In this document: piece by piece, positions 25,470 through 38,200 of the stretch
Layout: every line of letters begins with the position of its first letter
Position numbering within the stretch: the stretch's first letter is position 1
Assembly: GCF_019097595.1 (NCBI RefSeq)
Contig: NC_080717.1
Coordinates: 18,576,336 to 18,640,335 of the forward strand
Length of the DNA stretch: 64,000 bases
Reading direction: 5' to 3'
From: Hemibagrus wyckioides
Lineage: Eukaryota > Chordata > Actinopteri > Siluriformes > Bagridae
Notes under the pieces: generated by a model
The model's database searches: none
What the model was told of the DNA's origin: nothing
The model's input: only the letters and a program-made list of their open reading frames with translations
Program-made: the position numbers and the translations under genes

Positions 25470-26994
25470 CAGTGAGGGAAAAAATTATGCTGATTTTGTA
25501 CGTTTGCCCACTGACAAAGAAATGATCAGTCTGTAATTTTAATGGTAGGTTTATCTGAACAGTGAGAGACAGAATAACAACAAAAAAAATCCAGAAAAAC
25601 ACATTTCAGAAAACTTATACATTGATTTGCATTTTATTGAGTGAAATAAGTATTTGACCCCTTTGCAAAACATGACTTAGTATTTGGTGGCAAACCCTTG
25701 TTGGCAATCACAGACGTCAGACATTTCTTGTAGTTGGCCACCAGGTTTGCACACAGCTCAAGGAATTTGGGCCCACTCCTCTTTGCAGATCTTCTCCAAG
25801 TCATTAAGGTTTTGTGGCTGACCCTTCAGCTCCATCCACAGATTTTCTATGGGATTAAGGTCTGGAGACTGGCTAGGCCACTACAGGACCTTAATGTGCT
25901 TCTTTTTGAACCACTCCTTTGTTGCCTTGGCTGTGTGTTTTGGGTCATTGTCAGGCTGGAATATCCATCCACGACCCATTTTCAATGCCCTGGCTGAGGG
26001 AAGGAGGTTCTCATCCAAGATTTGATGGTACATGGTCCCGTCCATCGTCCCTTTGATGCGGTGCAGTTGTCCTGTCACCTGGGGATGGTGTACTTGGGGT
26101 CATAGGCAGAATTCCTCCTCCTCCAAACATGGCGAGTTGAGTTGATGCCAAAGAGCTGGATTTTGGTCTCATTTGACCACAACACTTTCACCCAGTTCTC
26201 CTCTGAATCATTCAGATGTTCACTGGCAAACTTCAGATGAGCCTGTACATGTGCTTTCTTTAGCAGGGGGACCTTGCGGGCGCTACTGGATTTCAGTCTT
26301 TCACGGCGTAGTGTGTTACCAATTGTTTTCTTGGTGACTATGGTCCCAGCTGCCTTGAGATCATTGACAAAATCCTCCAGTGTAATCCTGGGCTGATTCC
26401 TCACTGTTCTCATGATCATTGAAACTCCATGAGGTGAGATCTTGCATGGATCCCCAAACCGAGGAAGATTGACAGTCCTTTTGTGTTTCTTCCATTTGGG
26501 AATAATCGCACCTGTTGTCACCTTCTCACCAAGCTGCTTGGCGATGGTCTTGTAACTCATTCCAGCCTTGTGTAGGTCTACAATCTTGTCCCTGACATCC
26601 ATGGACAGCTCTTTGGTCTTGGCCATGATGGAGAGTTTGGAATCTGATTGATTGCTTGCTTCTGTGGACAGGTGTCTTTCATACAGTTAACAAGCTGAGA
26701 TTAAGAGCACTCCCCGAGAGTGCTCCTACTGTAATCTCAGCTCCTTACCTGTATAAAAGACACCTGGGGGCCAGAAATCTTTCTGATTGATAGGGGATCA
26801 AATACTTATTTCACTCATTAAAATGCAAATCAATGTAGAACTTTTCTGAAATGTGTTTTTCTGGATTTTTTTGTTGTTATTCTGCCTCTCACTGTTCAAA
26901 TACACCTACCATTAAAATTACAGACTGATCATTTCTTTGTCAGTGGGCAAACGTACAAAATCAGCAGGGGATCAAATCATTTTTTCCCTCACTG
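25470..26994 (-). mobile_element. Tc1-like transposon with long terminal inverted repeats (family 3)
   Basis: It starts CAGTGAGGGAAAAAA at 25,470 and ends in the matching inverted sequence at 26,994. Both ends are flanked by the TA target duplication expected of Tc1/mariner insertions. The inverted repeats extend well over 100 bp each side (25,494-25,625 against 26,835-26,970), the IR/DR-type architecture of Sleeping-Beauty-like elements. The transposase gene lies on the - strand. At about 1.5 kb it is close to full length for the group and well preserved except for a small internal deletion in the transposase. Confidence 0.92.
25735..26626 (-). pseudogene. Tc1-like transposase, N-terminal half open, broken by deletion and shifts
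   Basis: From the ATG at 26,626 a 183-codon frame encodes the paired-like DNA-binding domain ([18 protein letters not shown], '[12 protein letters not shown]'). The first catalytic block follows ('[14 protein letters not shown]', where the DDE family has WSDE and this copy has N for D). After 'DPKYTIPR' a stretch of about 20 codons, including the usual glycine-rich block, is missing. The frame resumes at 26,078 with '[17 protein letters not shown]' and the second catalytic D in 'DNDPKHTA'. Remnants of the last catalytic block follow to about 25,735. The D-to-N change and the deletion make it inactive. Confidence 0.85.
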
Positions 26995-26996
26995 TA

Positions 26997-28885
26997 TATG
27001 TGGTCCTTTATTGTGTTATATGATTGTATGTAATAGCAGGAATATGTTTTTTGGAACATCTGGAAGTAAAAGGATGGTTTACTGCCTATGTTAGAACAGC
27101 CTTAGAATTTTAAAGGATGTTCAGATATATGCCGTAAGAATCTCCTATTGTTAGCTGGCTATTTGTTAATTCATAATTACAGTTTATATTTGCATAACAG
27201 CCTTAATGAAATTGCAATGGGAATGATGTTGACAGTTGCCAGATATGTTATAGTAACATTGCAAACTCTTTCACTATATGTGTTTAATATTATGAGGTAG
27301 GTATTTATTTCGGTAGAAACAGCAGTTGGACATGAAAACAGGGTAGATAAACAGTGTTCACAGGAATATTTCAGCACAACACCAGTGCGCTGTATTTCTG
27401 CTGGTGTGTTTTATTGGTTTGGTGTAGCAAAAGAAAAATGACACCATGTGACATAAAATCAATCCATATTTGCAGTGTTTTTTTTCTGTCAAAACCTTTT
27501 GCACTAGAGTTTGTCACAGTGTTTCGCATACTGCCAAATAATAATGTGTTAATGTTAAATGGAAACCATGTGTGGTTATGTCATATAAGTATATAAAAGC
27601 AAGTTCCATTGCCTACATTGACAAAGAGTTCACAAAAAAATCACTGGAATGGAAACCTGGTGAGTGTGAAACCTTGCATCGTGTTTGAGAAGCTTCTTTA
27701 AGACAATTAAAATTGATAGTTGCAAGACTTGACACATGACCTTATGCCCACATTTATTACACAGAATCAGACAAGCCTATGTGGGTCTGTGTTAGCTAAA
27801 TGACAGAGATATGTATTCAGAATTATATGTGCCTCCATTTTACCTTTCACAGCATAATAAACTGAATAATAAACTGAATTATGTCGGAAAACAATATAGA
27901 TTTTAAAATGAAGATGTAACTCTTAAAAGCAATTCTTACAGAATCTTATAATTACAATATTGTGATAGCCTTTTGACATTTTAGGCATTGTATTTTTCAT
28001 ATTTTTTGGCCCAGGACTAAGCTCTCCTACCATAAAGCCAGCCAACAAAGGGAAAGAAATTTTCTATGGAGGTAAGCGCGGAGTGTTGGATGGAGGGTGG
28101 GGGAATGTGGGTGTTGCTAGGGTTCATAAAAGGATGAATTACACTAGTGAAAAAAATAGTATTGACCATTTTGTCGCTGAAAGCTAGTGCTCAGCAGCAG
28201 CTCACATATGAATGCTAGCTTTGTTTAAGCTGTCAACTCATTTACATGAACTCAGTCGCACATTATGTATGCCTGTTAGTCTGATCTAACTGAGTTTAGA
28301 CAGATACCGTCGGCAACACATCAATGTAATAAACTAGTTTTGGTATCAAATAAGCCTCCATATCCCTGCCTTGATTCTTCATTCCCCAAATAATGGTGAA
28401 GAAAAGCACATTCAGAGAACAGTGTATTCTTTCCCTTCCTGTGCTGTCACCTGTCCAGTACAGTGTTCTGAGCCAGACGGCTCCAGGCTGTGTGCTTGTG
28501 TGTGTGTGTGTGTGTGTGTTGGAAAAAAGGAATCACTGATTAGCAGACGGTCACCCGGGCAGAATTTACATCTGACCTTATTCACTGCAGTACAAACATG
28601 ATGAAAGAGATACCAAGCAAAAAATAGTCGTGCATTTATAGTGTGTATATAACACCAACACCACATTTAGCACCATACTGAACACCAGCACTCTCTAGGA
28701 AAGAGATCACTGGGGTCCCCCTCTGAAACCTCCAAGGGACATATGCACATCTGCAAGGCCACCAGCATTTTTGGAAGACCTCTCAGACCACTTTTTATCT
28801 AGAAAAGCATGCATATCAACACTACTATAGGCTTCCTCCCCGTGACTGCTCAAAACACTGCTGCCCCTAACAGTACAATATGTAC
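26997..28885. other. Intergenic, with an unproven two-exon candidate
   Basis: A TATA-like tatataaaag at 27,590-27,599 is followed by an ATG at 27,649 and a donor at 27,660. A 57-nt segment at 28,015-28,071, flanked by a good acceptor (ttggcccag) and donor (gtaag), joins in frame to give 23 open codons. No family is recognised and no third exon is found, so I leave it as a candidate only. A (TG)n microsatellite lies at 28,497-28,520. Confidence 0.25.
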
Positions 28886-28887
28886 TG

Positions 28888-29035
28888 CAGTGGTGAATCA
28901 GTGGTAAAGTCTCTGGGGTACTGATGAGAAAGGTTTGGGTTCAAGCTCCAGCGCCTGGATCTTTGAGCACAGCCCTTAATCCTATACAGTATGCTCCAGG
29001 CATGCTATACTGTGGCTGACCCTGACATCCTATCA
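28888..29035 (+). repeat. tRNA-derived SINE (family B)
   Basis: A-box-like 'gtggtgaatcagtggtaaag' is followed by B-box-like GGTTTGGGTTCAAGCTCC and then 'ttgagcacagcccttaatcc'. This is the common fish SINE whose better copy is at 47,302-47,438. Confidence 0.65.
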
Positions 29036-29648
29036 ACTTGGGATAAGAAAAGAATTTACTATGATATATAACAAATAAAGGCTACTTCTATTCGACTCCT
29101 CTATGTCAATCCAGCTGTTAATGTTTACAGATAATAGTTTGCAATGTTTTCTAGTAATATTCTGCTATATCTATACAACTTGAAAGTTCTTAATGCTCAT
29201 GTACAGGCACTTTATCAGCTTTTGTGTACCTTAGTGCTGTATTGCTCTGGGTTGCACTATGGTCCTGAAAAAACAACAGCAATATGGAGGAATGATAATA
29301 AAACCTGCTGGTTTTGACTTATGTTACATGGAGGATCTGGGAAATGTTTGTAGTTGTCAACGCCAGCCGGGAAACTCCAGTTGGTTAAGAATTAATGAAA
29401 TCTCTAGCAGATTCCTGTGCTCCTGTTTCACAGTCATGGCACTCACTCACTAAATGTCTAATAATACTCTTGATTCGATAAACTATTCAAGGGTGTTTTT
29501 TAAAGTCTTAAGCAGAAATTACATTCCTGGTGTTTGATAAGTAAGCATAAGGGTGGTATGATGCAGGTTGAGTATTTTTTTTTATCAGAATATAGTTGTA
29601 TTTAATGTGACAATAAACTTTTTAGTAGCATTATAGCAGATACAAAGA

Positions 29649-30157
29649 TACACTGATCAGACATAACATTATAAGCACCAGTGTTCACCTGTGAGGTGAA
29701 CACTGATTATCTCCTCATCATGGCACCTGTTAGTGGGTGGGATATATTAGGCAGCAAGTGAATATTTTGTCCTCAAAGCTGGTGTGTTAGACCCAGGAAA
29801 AATGGGCAAGCGTAAGGATTTGAGCAAGTTTAACAAGGGCCAAATTGTGATGGCTAGACGACTGGATCAGAGCATCTCCAAAAGTACAGCTCTTGTGGGG
29901 TGTTACCGGTCTGCAGTGGTCAGTATCTATCATAAGTGGTCCAAGGAAGGAACAATGGTGAACCGGCAACAGGGTCATAGGCAGTCAAGGCTTATTGATG
30001 CAGGTGGGCTTCTGTTGCTCAGATTGGTGAAGAAGTTAATGCTGGTTCTGATAGAAAGGTGCCAGAATACACAATGCATGACGGGTCAGGGCTATTTTGG
30101 CAGCAAAAGGTGGAACAACACAATATTAGGTCATAATGTTATGCCTGAATGGTGTAT
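29649..30157 (+). mobile_element. Internally deleted Tc1/mariner transposon (family 1)
   Basis: Terminal inverted repeats 'acactgatcagacataacattat' and 'tcataatgttatgcctgaat' bound about 510 bp. The left part matches the element at 4,085-5,018 almost word for word ('gattatctcctcatcatggc'). From the ATG at 29,802 the transposase N-terminus is open for about 65 codons ([20 protein letters not shown], helix-turn-helix). It then jumps to the extreme C-terminal '[16 protein letters not shown]'. The catalytic domain is deleted, so this is a non-autonomous derivative. Confidence 0.88.
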
Positions 30158-32699
30158 GTTTAAACTGTTATTCTGTATATATTCAATGGGACATTTGCTT
30201 ATGCCAGATTTGAATCAAATTATAGACAATATTCTGAACACAATCATATGTTGGACGTTCACTAAATAATTATCAGTATGTTTATGTGAATGCACCAAGC
30301 AGATGGTGTATAAAGGTACAAATGCACAAGTACCACGACGGTGTAATTAGAGAGGCTGTGCTTGAAAATTGATGTCAGAACATACTGTTTTCCTAATGAT
30401 TTCCCCACAAATTCGGGTCACAGGACTGCTCAGTGACATCTGGCTCATGCCAAGTGCAAGGGTAATGAGAGAGGCAGCGATGAGAGAGTGACTACGAAGC
30501 ATATTCAAGAGTTTAAAGGGCCACAGCTGGACTTATTAGTAATGTGCATTGAGAAATCAACCATAAAGGAGGAAGACACCTTTCACAGCTTGGTACATAT
30601 ACGCTTCACACCATTGCAGTGTGTTAGGAATTCTTAGGATCTAAAAAATTGCTGATGTTTATCTTTTTTTGTACAGTGCATTTAATTTATTATAGACTAA
30701 ATGGCAAACAGTCTGAAGTGTCATCACTATATCATGGCAATATTACACAGTTGTTGAAGGTGAGATGGCAATTATGGAGCTGGCAAAAATGCTGCTGCCC
30801 AAACCACCAATCAGGGCACAGTATGAGAATGCCCTCTGGTGGAATATACATTCACACTCGCATCCATCTGCCATTCACAGAGCTCAGTCCATTCCCTGCT
30901 GTGAGCTGCTCTAATTTAATTGGTAGCTGCCAGTCAAAGCTTCTCTACTCTTCTCAGTAAGTCTAATAATACATCCTTACCTGTGGCCATAACAATCAAT
31001 ATCACCTTGCATAAGGAGGTCATATATGACCTGTCTTATGGTATAAATTTGGATTTGTGTGTGTGTGTGTTTGTTTTCAGAAAAGTGGCAGTCCTTTCCT
31101 CTCCTTTGAGATGATTGTGTGCAAGGGCTTGACATTTCACAGTTGCCTGACATTTAAGAGAACCCAGCAGTGTGAACGCTGATGAGGTGTGTAGCCTTTA
31201 TTGGTTGATGCTGACTGACAGGACTGTTGCTGAACCCTTTGGAACCTTAAGCGACACCTGAATCGGTTACTACTATACTTTTTTTTTTTTAATCCTGCAT
31301 GCTTATGACAGCCCCTGGGGAAGGCATTTACTTTGGTGGTGCTGGAATTCTAAGCAGCATACATGCTATTATGTGCCATGTATTTAGTCATTCAGGTTCG
31401 AATGGGATGTTTAAAAAACCTGTTACTGGCTTTTGCGACATTAAAGCTGAGGCAGTGCATTCAACAACACATGACTGCAGATCAATGACAAATATCAACA
31501 TCTAATATGAAAGATTAATGTTCGATGTAAATTAAATAAAAAATAAAACTACTGTCTCTAACTTACAGTACAAACTACTAAATAAAATACTCAAAAATGA
31601 CTAGAAAATACTTACATATGACGTTTGCCTATTTCTATTTCTGTTTATCTGTATGTTATTTTTACTATTTTTGCAGTTAAAGTCTCAGTTGCCTTTAATT
31701 GAATCCTGAAATCAGTGTTTGCTGCAGTGCCCTCAGCACCCCCACTTCCCACTTCCTTGGCCCTAATCGACTGCTTATATCTGCTTATAGCTATGAATCG
31801 CCCTGATGCTTGACATGGGAAGTGCTGCATAATATTAAAAACGTATCCTAACTACTGCAGCCATTCCAGGAAGTTTCTGCGTTTCTGTATTTCTGCGGTT
31901 GGTGCCACTTATAGAAGTTGCAATATCTGGCTCTCTCTTTATCTTTCTGTCTCTCTCTCTCTCTTTCTGTGTGCTGTACAAGCATTAATGACAATGCTAC
32001 CCTAGCATCGGAGCTGGCATAGATTACAATCAAATTTACTGAGACCAAAAAAAATTCTGCTGGTATCTTAAATTGGAGCCTTTGCTGAAACTGATTCATT
32101 GCTTTCAAGGGGAAACATTGGAGCAAGCAAAATTATCTGCTGACCCTCTTTTCCAACATCAAACACTGTCCACACTACGGGGAACTGATGCCCTGTGAAG
32201 TCTTGTTTTTTTTTTGTTTTTTTTTATTTATTTTATTTATTTATTTTTCCCCAAACATCAGTGGCTTTGCTCATGTGTACTGTCAGTGGAAAAATTGCAA
32301 TGGATATGTACCGTGTTCGAGGACAAATGCACTGTAACATAATTAAATCAAAAGCAATCACTCCTCATGCTTGATGAATTAATTTAGTGCAAAACCATGC
32401 AAGCATATGTAATTTATGTTCTTATCACTCAACCAGCATAATGAAAGGCAAAATTAGTTTCATGTAGACAACATACAACACCTCAGCCATCAGAGACCTC
32501 AGAGACTGATAACTGAGGAAATTGTATAGTGCCACCTAGAGAGATTATTCTAAATGAACACAGCCGTGGCTTGGTCAATATTGTTGCTTCTTTAAATCTG
32601 TGCTTTAGATCCACAAAGAAATTACTGAATGCTGTGTATATTTATGTGATAAGTGTATGATGTGGTGTTATAAATATTCATATATATATATTTATATAA
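30158..32699. other. Intergenic, no supported gene
   Basis: No exon structure is supported on either strand. It contains a pyrimidine-rich CT run at about 31,927-31,970 and T-rich low-complexity sequence at 32,203-32,250. Nothing else is recognised. Confidence 0.4.
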
Positions 32700-33240
32700 A
32701 TATAAATAAATAAGTTTGGACACACCTTCTAATTCCATGGTCTTTCCTGATGTTCATTTCTTTCTACATTGTAAAACAATGCTGAAGGCGGCCGAAATAC
32801 ACAGTAATGTCTTTTGAACAGTGGATATTGAGATATGTCTGCTATTATTCACAACGGCTCTAATCTGAGGTGCTGTTAATTGGTGATTTCTGAGGCTGGT
32901 AACTCTAAATGAACTTCTCCTCTGCAGCAGAGGTCAGTTTTGGTCTTGCTTTACTGGGATGGTCTTCATGTGAGCCAGTTTCATCATGGTGCTTGATGGG
33001 TTTTGCAAATGCACTTGACGATACTGTTCTTGCAAGAACTATTCCAGAACACCTGACCTTCGTGTCTTAAAATAACAACTGACTGTTTTTTGTTGTCATT
33101 ACATATGGATTACTGAAGTCCATGTGTGTTATTTCATAGTTTTGAAATCTCCAGTATTGTTCTAGAATGTAGAAAATAAATCCCTAAACAAAAAACATTG
33201 AATTAAAAGGTGTGTCCAAACTTTTGACTGGTAGTGTATA
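32700..33240. mobile_element. Non-autonomous DNA transposon with terminal inverted repeats
   Basis: Left end 'gtttggacacaccttct' and right end 'aggtgtgtccaaacttttgactggtagtgta' are inverted copies. This is a widespread fish terminal sequence. The left end has lost its outermost bases into an AT-rich stretch. Inside is non-coding text such as 'tgatgggttttgcaaatgcacttga'. No transposase frame is present. Confidence 0.75.
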
Positions 33241-33246
33241 TATACA

Positions 33247-33411
33247 GACATATCAGACATAACATTATGACCACTTGCCTAATATTATGTCGGACTGTGT
33301 ATTGCATTACACCTCTCTACCAGAAAGACGCTAACTGCATTTCGTTGCCTTTAACCCATGTGCAATGACAATACAGTTGAATCTGAATCTGAATCTAATA
33401 TTTGATATGCA
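33247..33411 (+). repeat. Transposon terminal repeat scrap plus LINE tail ending in (GAATCT)n
   Basis: 'atcagacataacattatgac' at about 33,250-33,272 is a lone family 1 Tc1/mariner end. It is followed by a LINE-type 3' end: 'ctaactgcatttcgttgcc...aatgacaatacagttgaatctgaatctgaatct'. Confidence 0.6.
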
Positions 33412-34195
33412 CTAATGCCTGAATTAATACTTACTCAAATATGAACTAATGATAAGTTAAGGACACTAATGTGAGTCTTATGAGTTCATGCGTTAATAAT
33501 GATCGCCTTAAGTACGTTATTACGTTTAAGTTAGTTAATGTATTAATTAACAATGTATTATTAAACTAAGTCAAACATGCTCTATAAGAAAGGATATGAA
33601 TTAAACATGCATCATTTCAGAAATGTGTTAGAATTTGCAGTATGCAGCTGTGTACACAAGCATCATTGTTTGGTGCTGGATTATTTTCATTATTTAAACC
33701 CAATCCGCCTTCAATAATCAAATATAGAAAGATGATAATATTAATAATAAACACCAGTCATTTCAACCCTGTTTGTGTCATGCTCCTTCCATTTCTCTTC
33801 AAATCCCACAGTAACACTAGCACAGGGTTCTGCTTCTTTACACACAAGGGAAAAATTAATCAAATAGCATTTATTTAAAAGATGTTGCTATCTGTTAACA
33901 TTTACATAACATGTTCTATAAGATTATTTTCTGGTGTTTTAGTCTTAGATAGAAAATGTTTGATTGAGTTTACCCTTATGTGTTAATTAACACATCAACT
34001 AACAAATATGTACTTAAGGTGGTTGTTATTCACATAATAATTCATAAGACTCACATTAAGGTAAGCTCTTCATTAGTTCAGGATTGGTACATGCCTGAAC
34101 TCATCATTAGTTCATGTTTTGGTATTCATATTTGGGGTTAAGTATTAATTCAGGTAATAGTGCAAAATTATTCATGTACTGTTATTGTAAAGTGC
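33412..34195. repeat. Large imperfect palindrome, probable non-autonomous DNA element
   Basis: The left arm (33,412-33,600: 'cctgaattaatactta', 'aatgtgagtcttatga', 'ccttaagtac', 'aacatgctctataaga') recurs in reverse complement in the right arm (about 33,905-34,150). The arms flank a roughly 300-bp spacer with short unsupported frames. Outer text 'tattgtaaagtgccatc' resembles the 'taacactttatgcaataatag' edge of the single arm at 18,885. It is non-coding. Confidence 0.65.
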
Positions 34196-35213
34196 CATCT
34201 AATATGTCGCAATATCCTAAAGACTTCTGGTGCTTCTTTTCTGACTTCTTATGACAGTTAAAAGCTGCATGATTTCATTGCAGCAGTCCTTGTGTTCTTG
34301 CATCACATGCTGGTCATGAACTCTTCCACACTGGGGAAAGTGTCACTGTCTGCATCTGAAATCAAATACTTTTACTCGAAATAGCATATCAGAAGTAGTG
34401 TGTCTGAAACCACAGCAGTCAAAAAAAGTCGATGAAAAGTACAAGGATGCCGTGATATGTTCTATTAAAGATTCCAACTGAGTTCTAAGAGAGCTCATAA
34501 AACTTTTGATACAAAGATGCTATGAGGTAGTCAGACAAGCTAGCAGTCAGAATGAAAGAGCTTTCGACGAAGCACAAGTGATCACTTTGCTTTGTTGTAC
34601 TTTCAGGACATATTATAATGCGAAAGCTTTTATTTCAAAGTACCTGTGGCTGTGGAATAGCTTGCATGTTTGTAAGAACAACTAACTGTTTCATGGTAAT
34701 CTGTACAAAATGTTCCACACCCAGCTAAATTCTGTACTAAGTATGCCAAGAGGATGATACATTATGAGTAGCAGTGTAGTAGCGACACACAGTCAGTGTT
34801 TTCCAGCCACTTGCCCTTTTCCCTGGATAAGACAACAGAGAAACAGAAATCACGCTGATACATCTGCTACTATAAACCTTGGGCTCTTGCAGTGATTAGT
34901 ATGAAGATTGTTTGGAAGATGAACAGAAATTAATCAAGACGAGAGGTGCCACATGGGCAGTCATGAGGAACATCGCTTTGTGGGGATTGTGGAGAAACAA
35001 GAAGAATGATAATTTGTAAATGTGTGTCAAGCTTTTTCCAGAGTTTGTTCGTCGTGTGCTAAAAGTGAATTGGTGTAAGTGGACTGAAAAGAACTGGAAT
35101 GAGCTGAAGAAAAACTTCCACCTAAGAGAAACGAAAGGGAGGAAAAAAAGACAAAAGCGTTTTAAAAAATTGTCACAGCTTGCTACCAGACAGTTGGGAA
35201 TTGCAGCTCAGAG
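34196..35213 (+). promoter_or_regulatory. Upstream and probable 5' leader region of bscl2
   Basis: No exon could be delimited here. The region must contain the bscl2 promoter and 5' leader unless a distant non-coding exon exists. There is no CpG-rich segment or clear TATA box. A 68-codon open frame beginning at ATG 35,020 runs into and past the bscl2 start (ends 35,226) in another frame. If transcribed it would be an overlapping upstream open reading frame. Confidence 0.35.
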
Positions 35214-38200
35214 ATGGAGGACTTGAATTCTGAGGGCCCTATCATACATGAGCTGAATACAGAGATCAGCGACCTACTGCTCCAAATCCACAAAGTGATA
35301 ACTGAACTGGGGCTAAGGATCAAACAGAAAGTCGTGCAGACTGCTAATGTCCTGTGTGTACTTCAGCTGATGATATTTGTGGCCATTTTTCTTTACATCA
35401 CTTTCTATTATACTTTCATGCCTACCGCAATCTTCGTCACTCCTGTGCACTTCCATTACAGGTGAGAGTTTTAATATGTACTTCAAATACTCTAAGCCTG
35501 AAGGATAATTAGCACTGTCCAATTCAGACATTTTGATAGACCTGATGCGAAATTGTATTGCTCTATATTCCTTTGAGAGGTGTTAAAATTGCAACTGAAA
35601 AGTCATAGTATAAGTTTACTTACTGACTCGTACTAGCGTAAGTAAAGAATTAAACATAATTGTGTTTCACTGTTAAAGGAAGGGTTGTGTGATGCAGTCC
35701 ATTGCCAAGCAGAGTTATTTTTACCATGCTAAAGATTTTTCCAAACAGCACATCCTGAAGTGTTTTATTCCTCTTATATGACAATTTGTTAATAATTCCA
35801 CTTTTTTTTGGTAAGCAAAGAATGTCACGTCATACTGTTTACCCATTTAAAGTTGTAATGTTGCAGAACACCCACAAAACGAGTCAGGTCAATAGCTATA
35901 AATAGTCATTTCTTCACTTGCCTCACTTTTTTCCCTCTCTTTAAGTTAATAAGGCAGAATGTGTGTCGGAATATTGAAACCTCTGAGTGCTTCAAAACAC
36001 TGATCATTGAAACTCAAAACTTAAACATCTCACAAAAAGCTTCACAATGATTACACTGATGTTTCAATATGGAACATGTGGAGCAACCATGATGCGATTT
36101 CTTTTGTAAATTGTTACTATAGGAAGAAAAATAATGAGCTGGAATTATAATCAGAGATTTAGCACCTTCTGGCCAATCAGAATTGAGCATTCAACAGTAC
36201 TGTTTGTCCATCCATCATCGTAATGAGTGTTTGATTGTCCAGCAGCATGCTCTCAGACTCTGTCTGCTCCTTTCCTGTGGCCAACGTCTCACTGCTTAAG
36301 AACAACAGGAAACAGGTGACGTCATATTCTCACATTCACTTTCTTATACTTTTATACCTTTCTGACTTGTATATAGATGTTGCAGATTTTTAATAAAGTC
36401 ATATTAATAATTGTTGTTGCCTCTTTATTATTGTTCTTTTTCGTTTTAACAACAATCACTTCATCCTCTACACACCATTTGTTCTGTCTAAATGTAGGTG
36501 ATGACGCCTGGACAGCCATATCATATCACACTGGACCTGGAAATGCCAGAGTCTCCAACCAATACGGAACTGGGGATGTTCCTGGTGAAGATATCATGTT
36601 ACTCCCATGAAGGGCAGACTGTCGATGCTTCAATGCGCACGGTGTGTTCGCATACATACACAAACTCACATCTTAACCTTCCCATTGCTCGTGTTCCATT
36701 GCCACTGGAAAATGCACCACTCACCAAGAATATCTTTCACCGAGCCATAAATTTTGTTTTGATTCTAGACAATGCTACGCTATCGCTCCTCCCTGCTGCA
36801 GACTCTGGAGACTCTGATGTTGCTTCCTTTGATGCTGATGGGAGTAACTGAGCAGAAGCAGCGTGTCCTGGTCGAGCTTTACTCTTCCTATGTAGACAGC
36901 TCTGTGAGTACTGACCTTCCCTTAGACACAACCAGATGCTAGATGCCTAATAACAAGCCATATAATGCAACCATACTATATGACTACATTATATAAAGGC
37001 ATTGATTTAAATTGTATTTTATATTAACGAAAGAGGAAGAGTGTGTTATAACCATTTCACATTTCACAACCCATAAATTCCTGCACTCATACCCATACTA
37101 AATACACTATATTGCCAAAAGTATTCGCTCACCTGCCTTGACTCGCATATGAACTTAAGTGACATCCCATTCCTAATCCATAGGGTTCAATATGACGTCG
37201 GTCCACCCTTTGCAGCTATAACAGCTTCAACTCTTCTGGGAAGGCTGTCCACAAGGTTTAGGAGTGTGTTTATGGGAATTTTTGACCATTCTTCCAGAAG
37301 TGCATTTGTGAGGTCACACACTGATGTTGGACGAGAAGGCCTGGCTCTCAGTCTCCGCTCTAATTCATCCCAAAGGTGTTCTATCAGGTTGAGGTCAGGA
37401 CTCTGTGCAGGCCAGTCAAGTTCATCCACACCAGACTCTGTCATCCATGTCTTTATGGACCTTGCTTTGTGCACTGGTGCACAGTCATGTTGGAAGAGGA
37501 AGGGGCCAGCTCCAAACTGTTCCCACTGTTCCCCAAGTTGGGAGCATGGAATTGTCCAAAATGTCTTGGTATGCTGAAGCATTCAGAGTTCCTTTCACTG
37601 GAACTAAGGGGCCAAGTCCTGAAAAACAACCCCACACCATAATCCCCCCTCCACCAAACTTTACACTTGGCACAATGCAGTCAGACAAGTACCGTTCTCC
37701 TGGCAACCGCCAAACCCAGACTCGTCCATCAGATTGCCAGATGGAGAAGCGCGATTCGTCACTCCAGAGAACGCGTCTCCACTGCTCTAGAGTCCAGTGG
37801 CGGCGTGCTTTACACCACTGCATCTGACGCTTTGCATTGCACTTGGTGATGTATGGCTTGGATGCAGCTGCTCGGCCATGGAAACCCATTCCATGAAGCT
37901 CTATGCGCACTGTTCTTGAGCTAATCTGAAGGCCACATGAAGTTTGGAGGTCTGTAGTGATTGACTCTGCAGAAAGTTGGCGACCTCTTCGCACTATGCG
38001 CCTCAGCATCTGCTGACCCCGCTCCGTCAGTTTACGTGGCCTACCACTTCGTGGCTGAGTTGCTGTCGTTCCCAAACACTTCCACGTTCTTATAATACAG
38101 CTGACAGTTGACTGTGGAATATTTAGGAGCGAGGAAATTTCACGACTGGATTTTAGCTCCTGAGAGCGACCCATTCTTTCACAAATGTTTGTAAAAACAG

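Noticed and set aside
37149..37827. Several + strand frames over the Tc1 element in bscl2 intron 4
   Set aside because: They are shadows of the - strand transposase.
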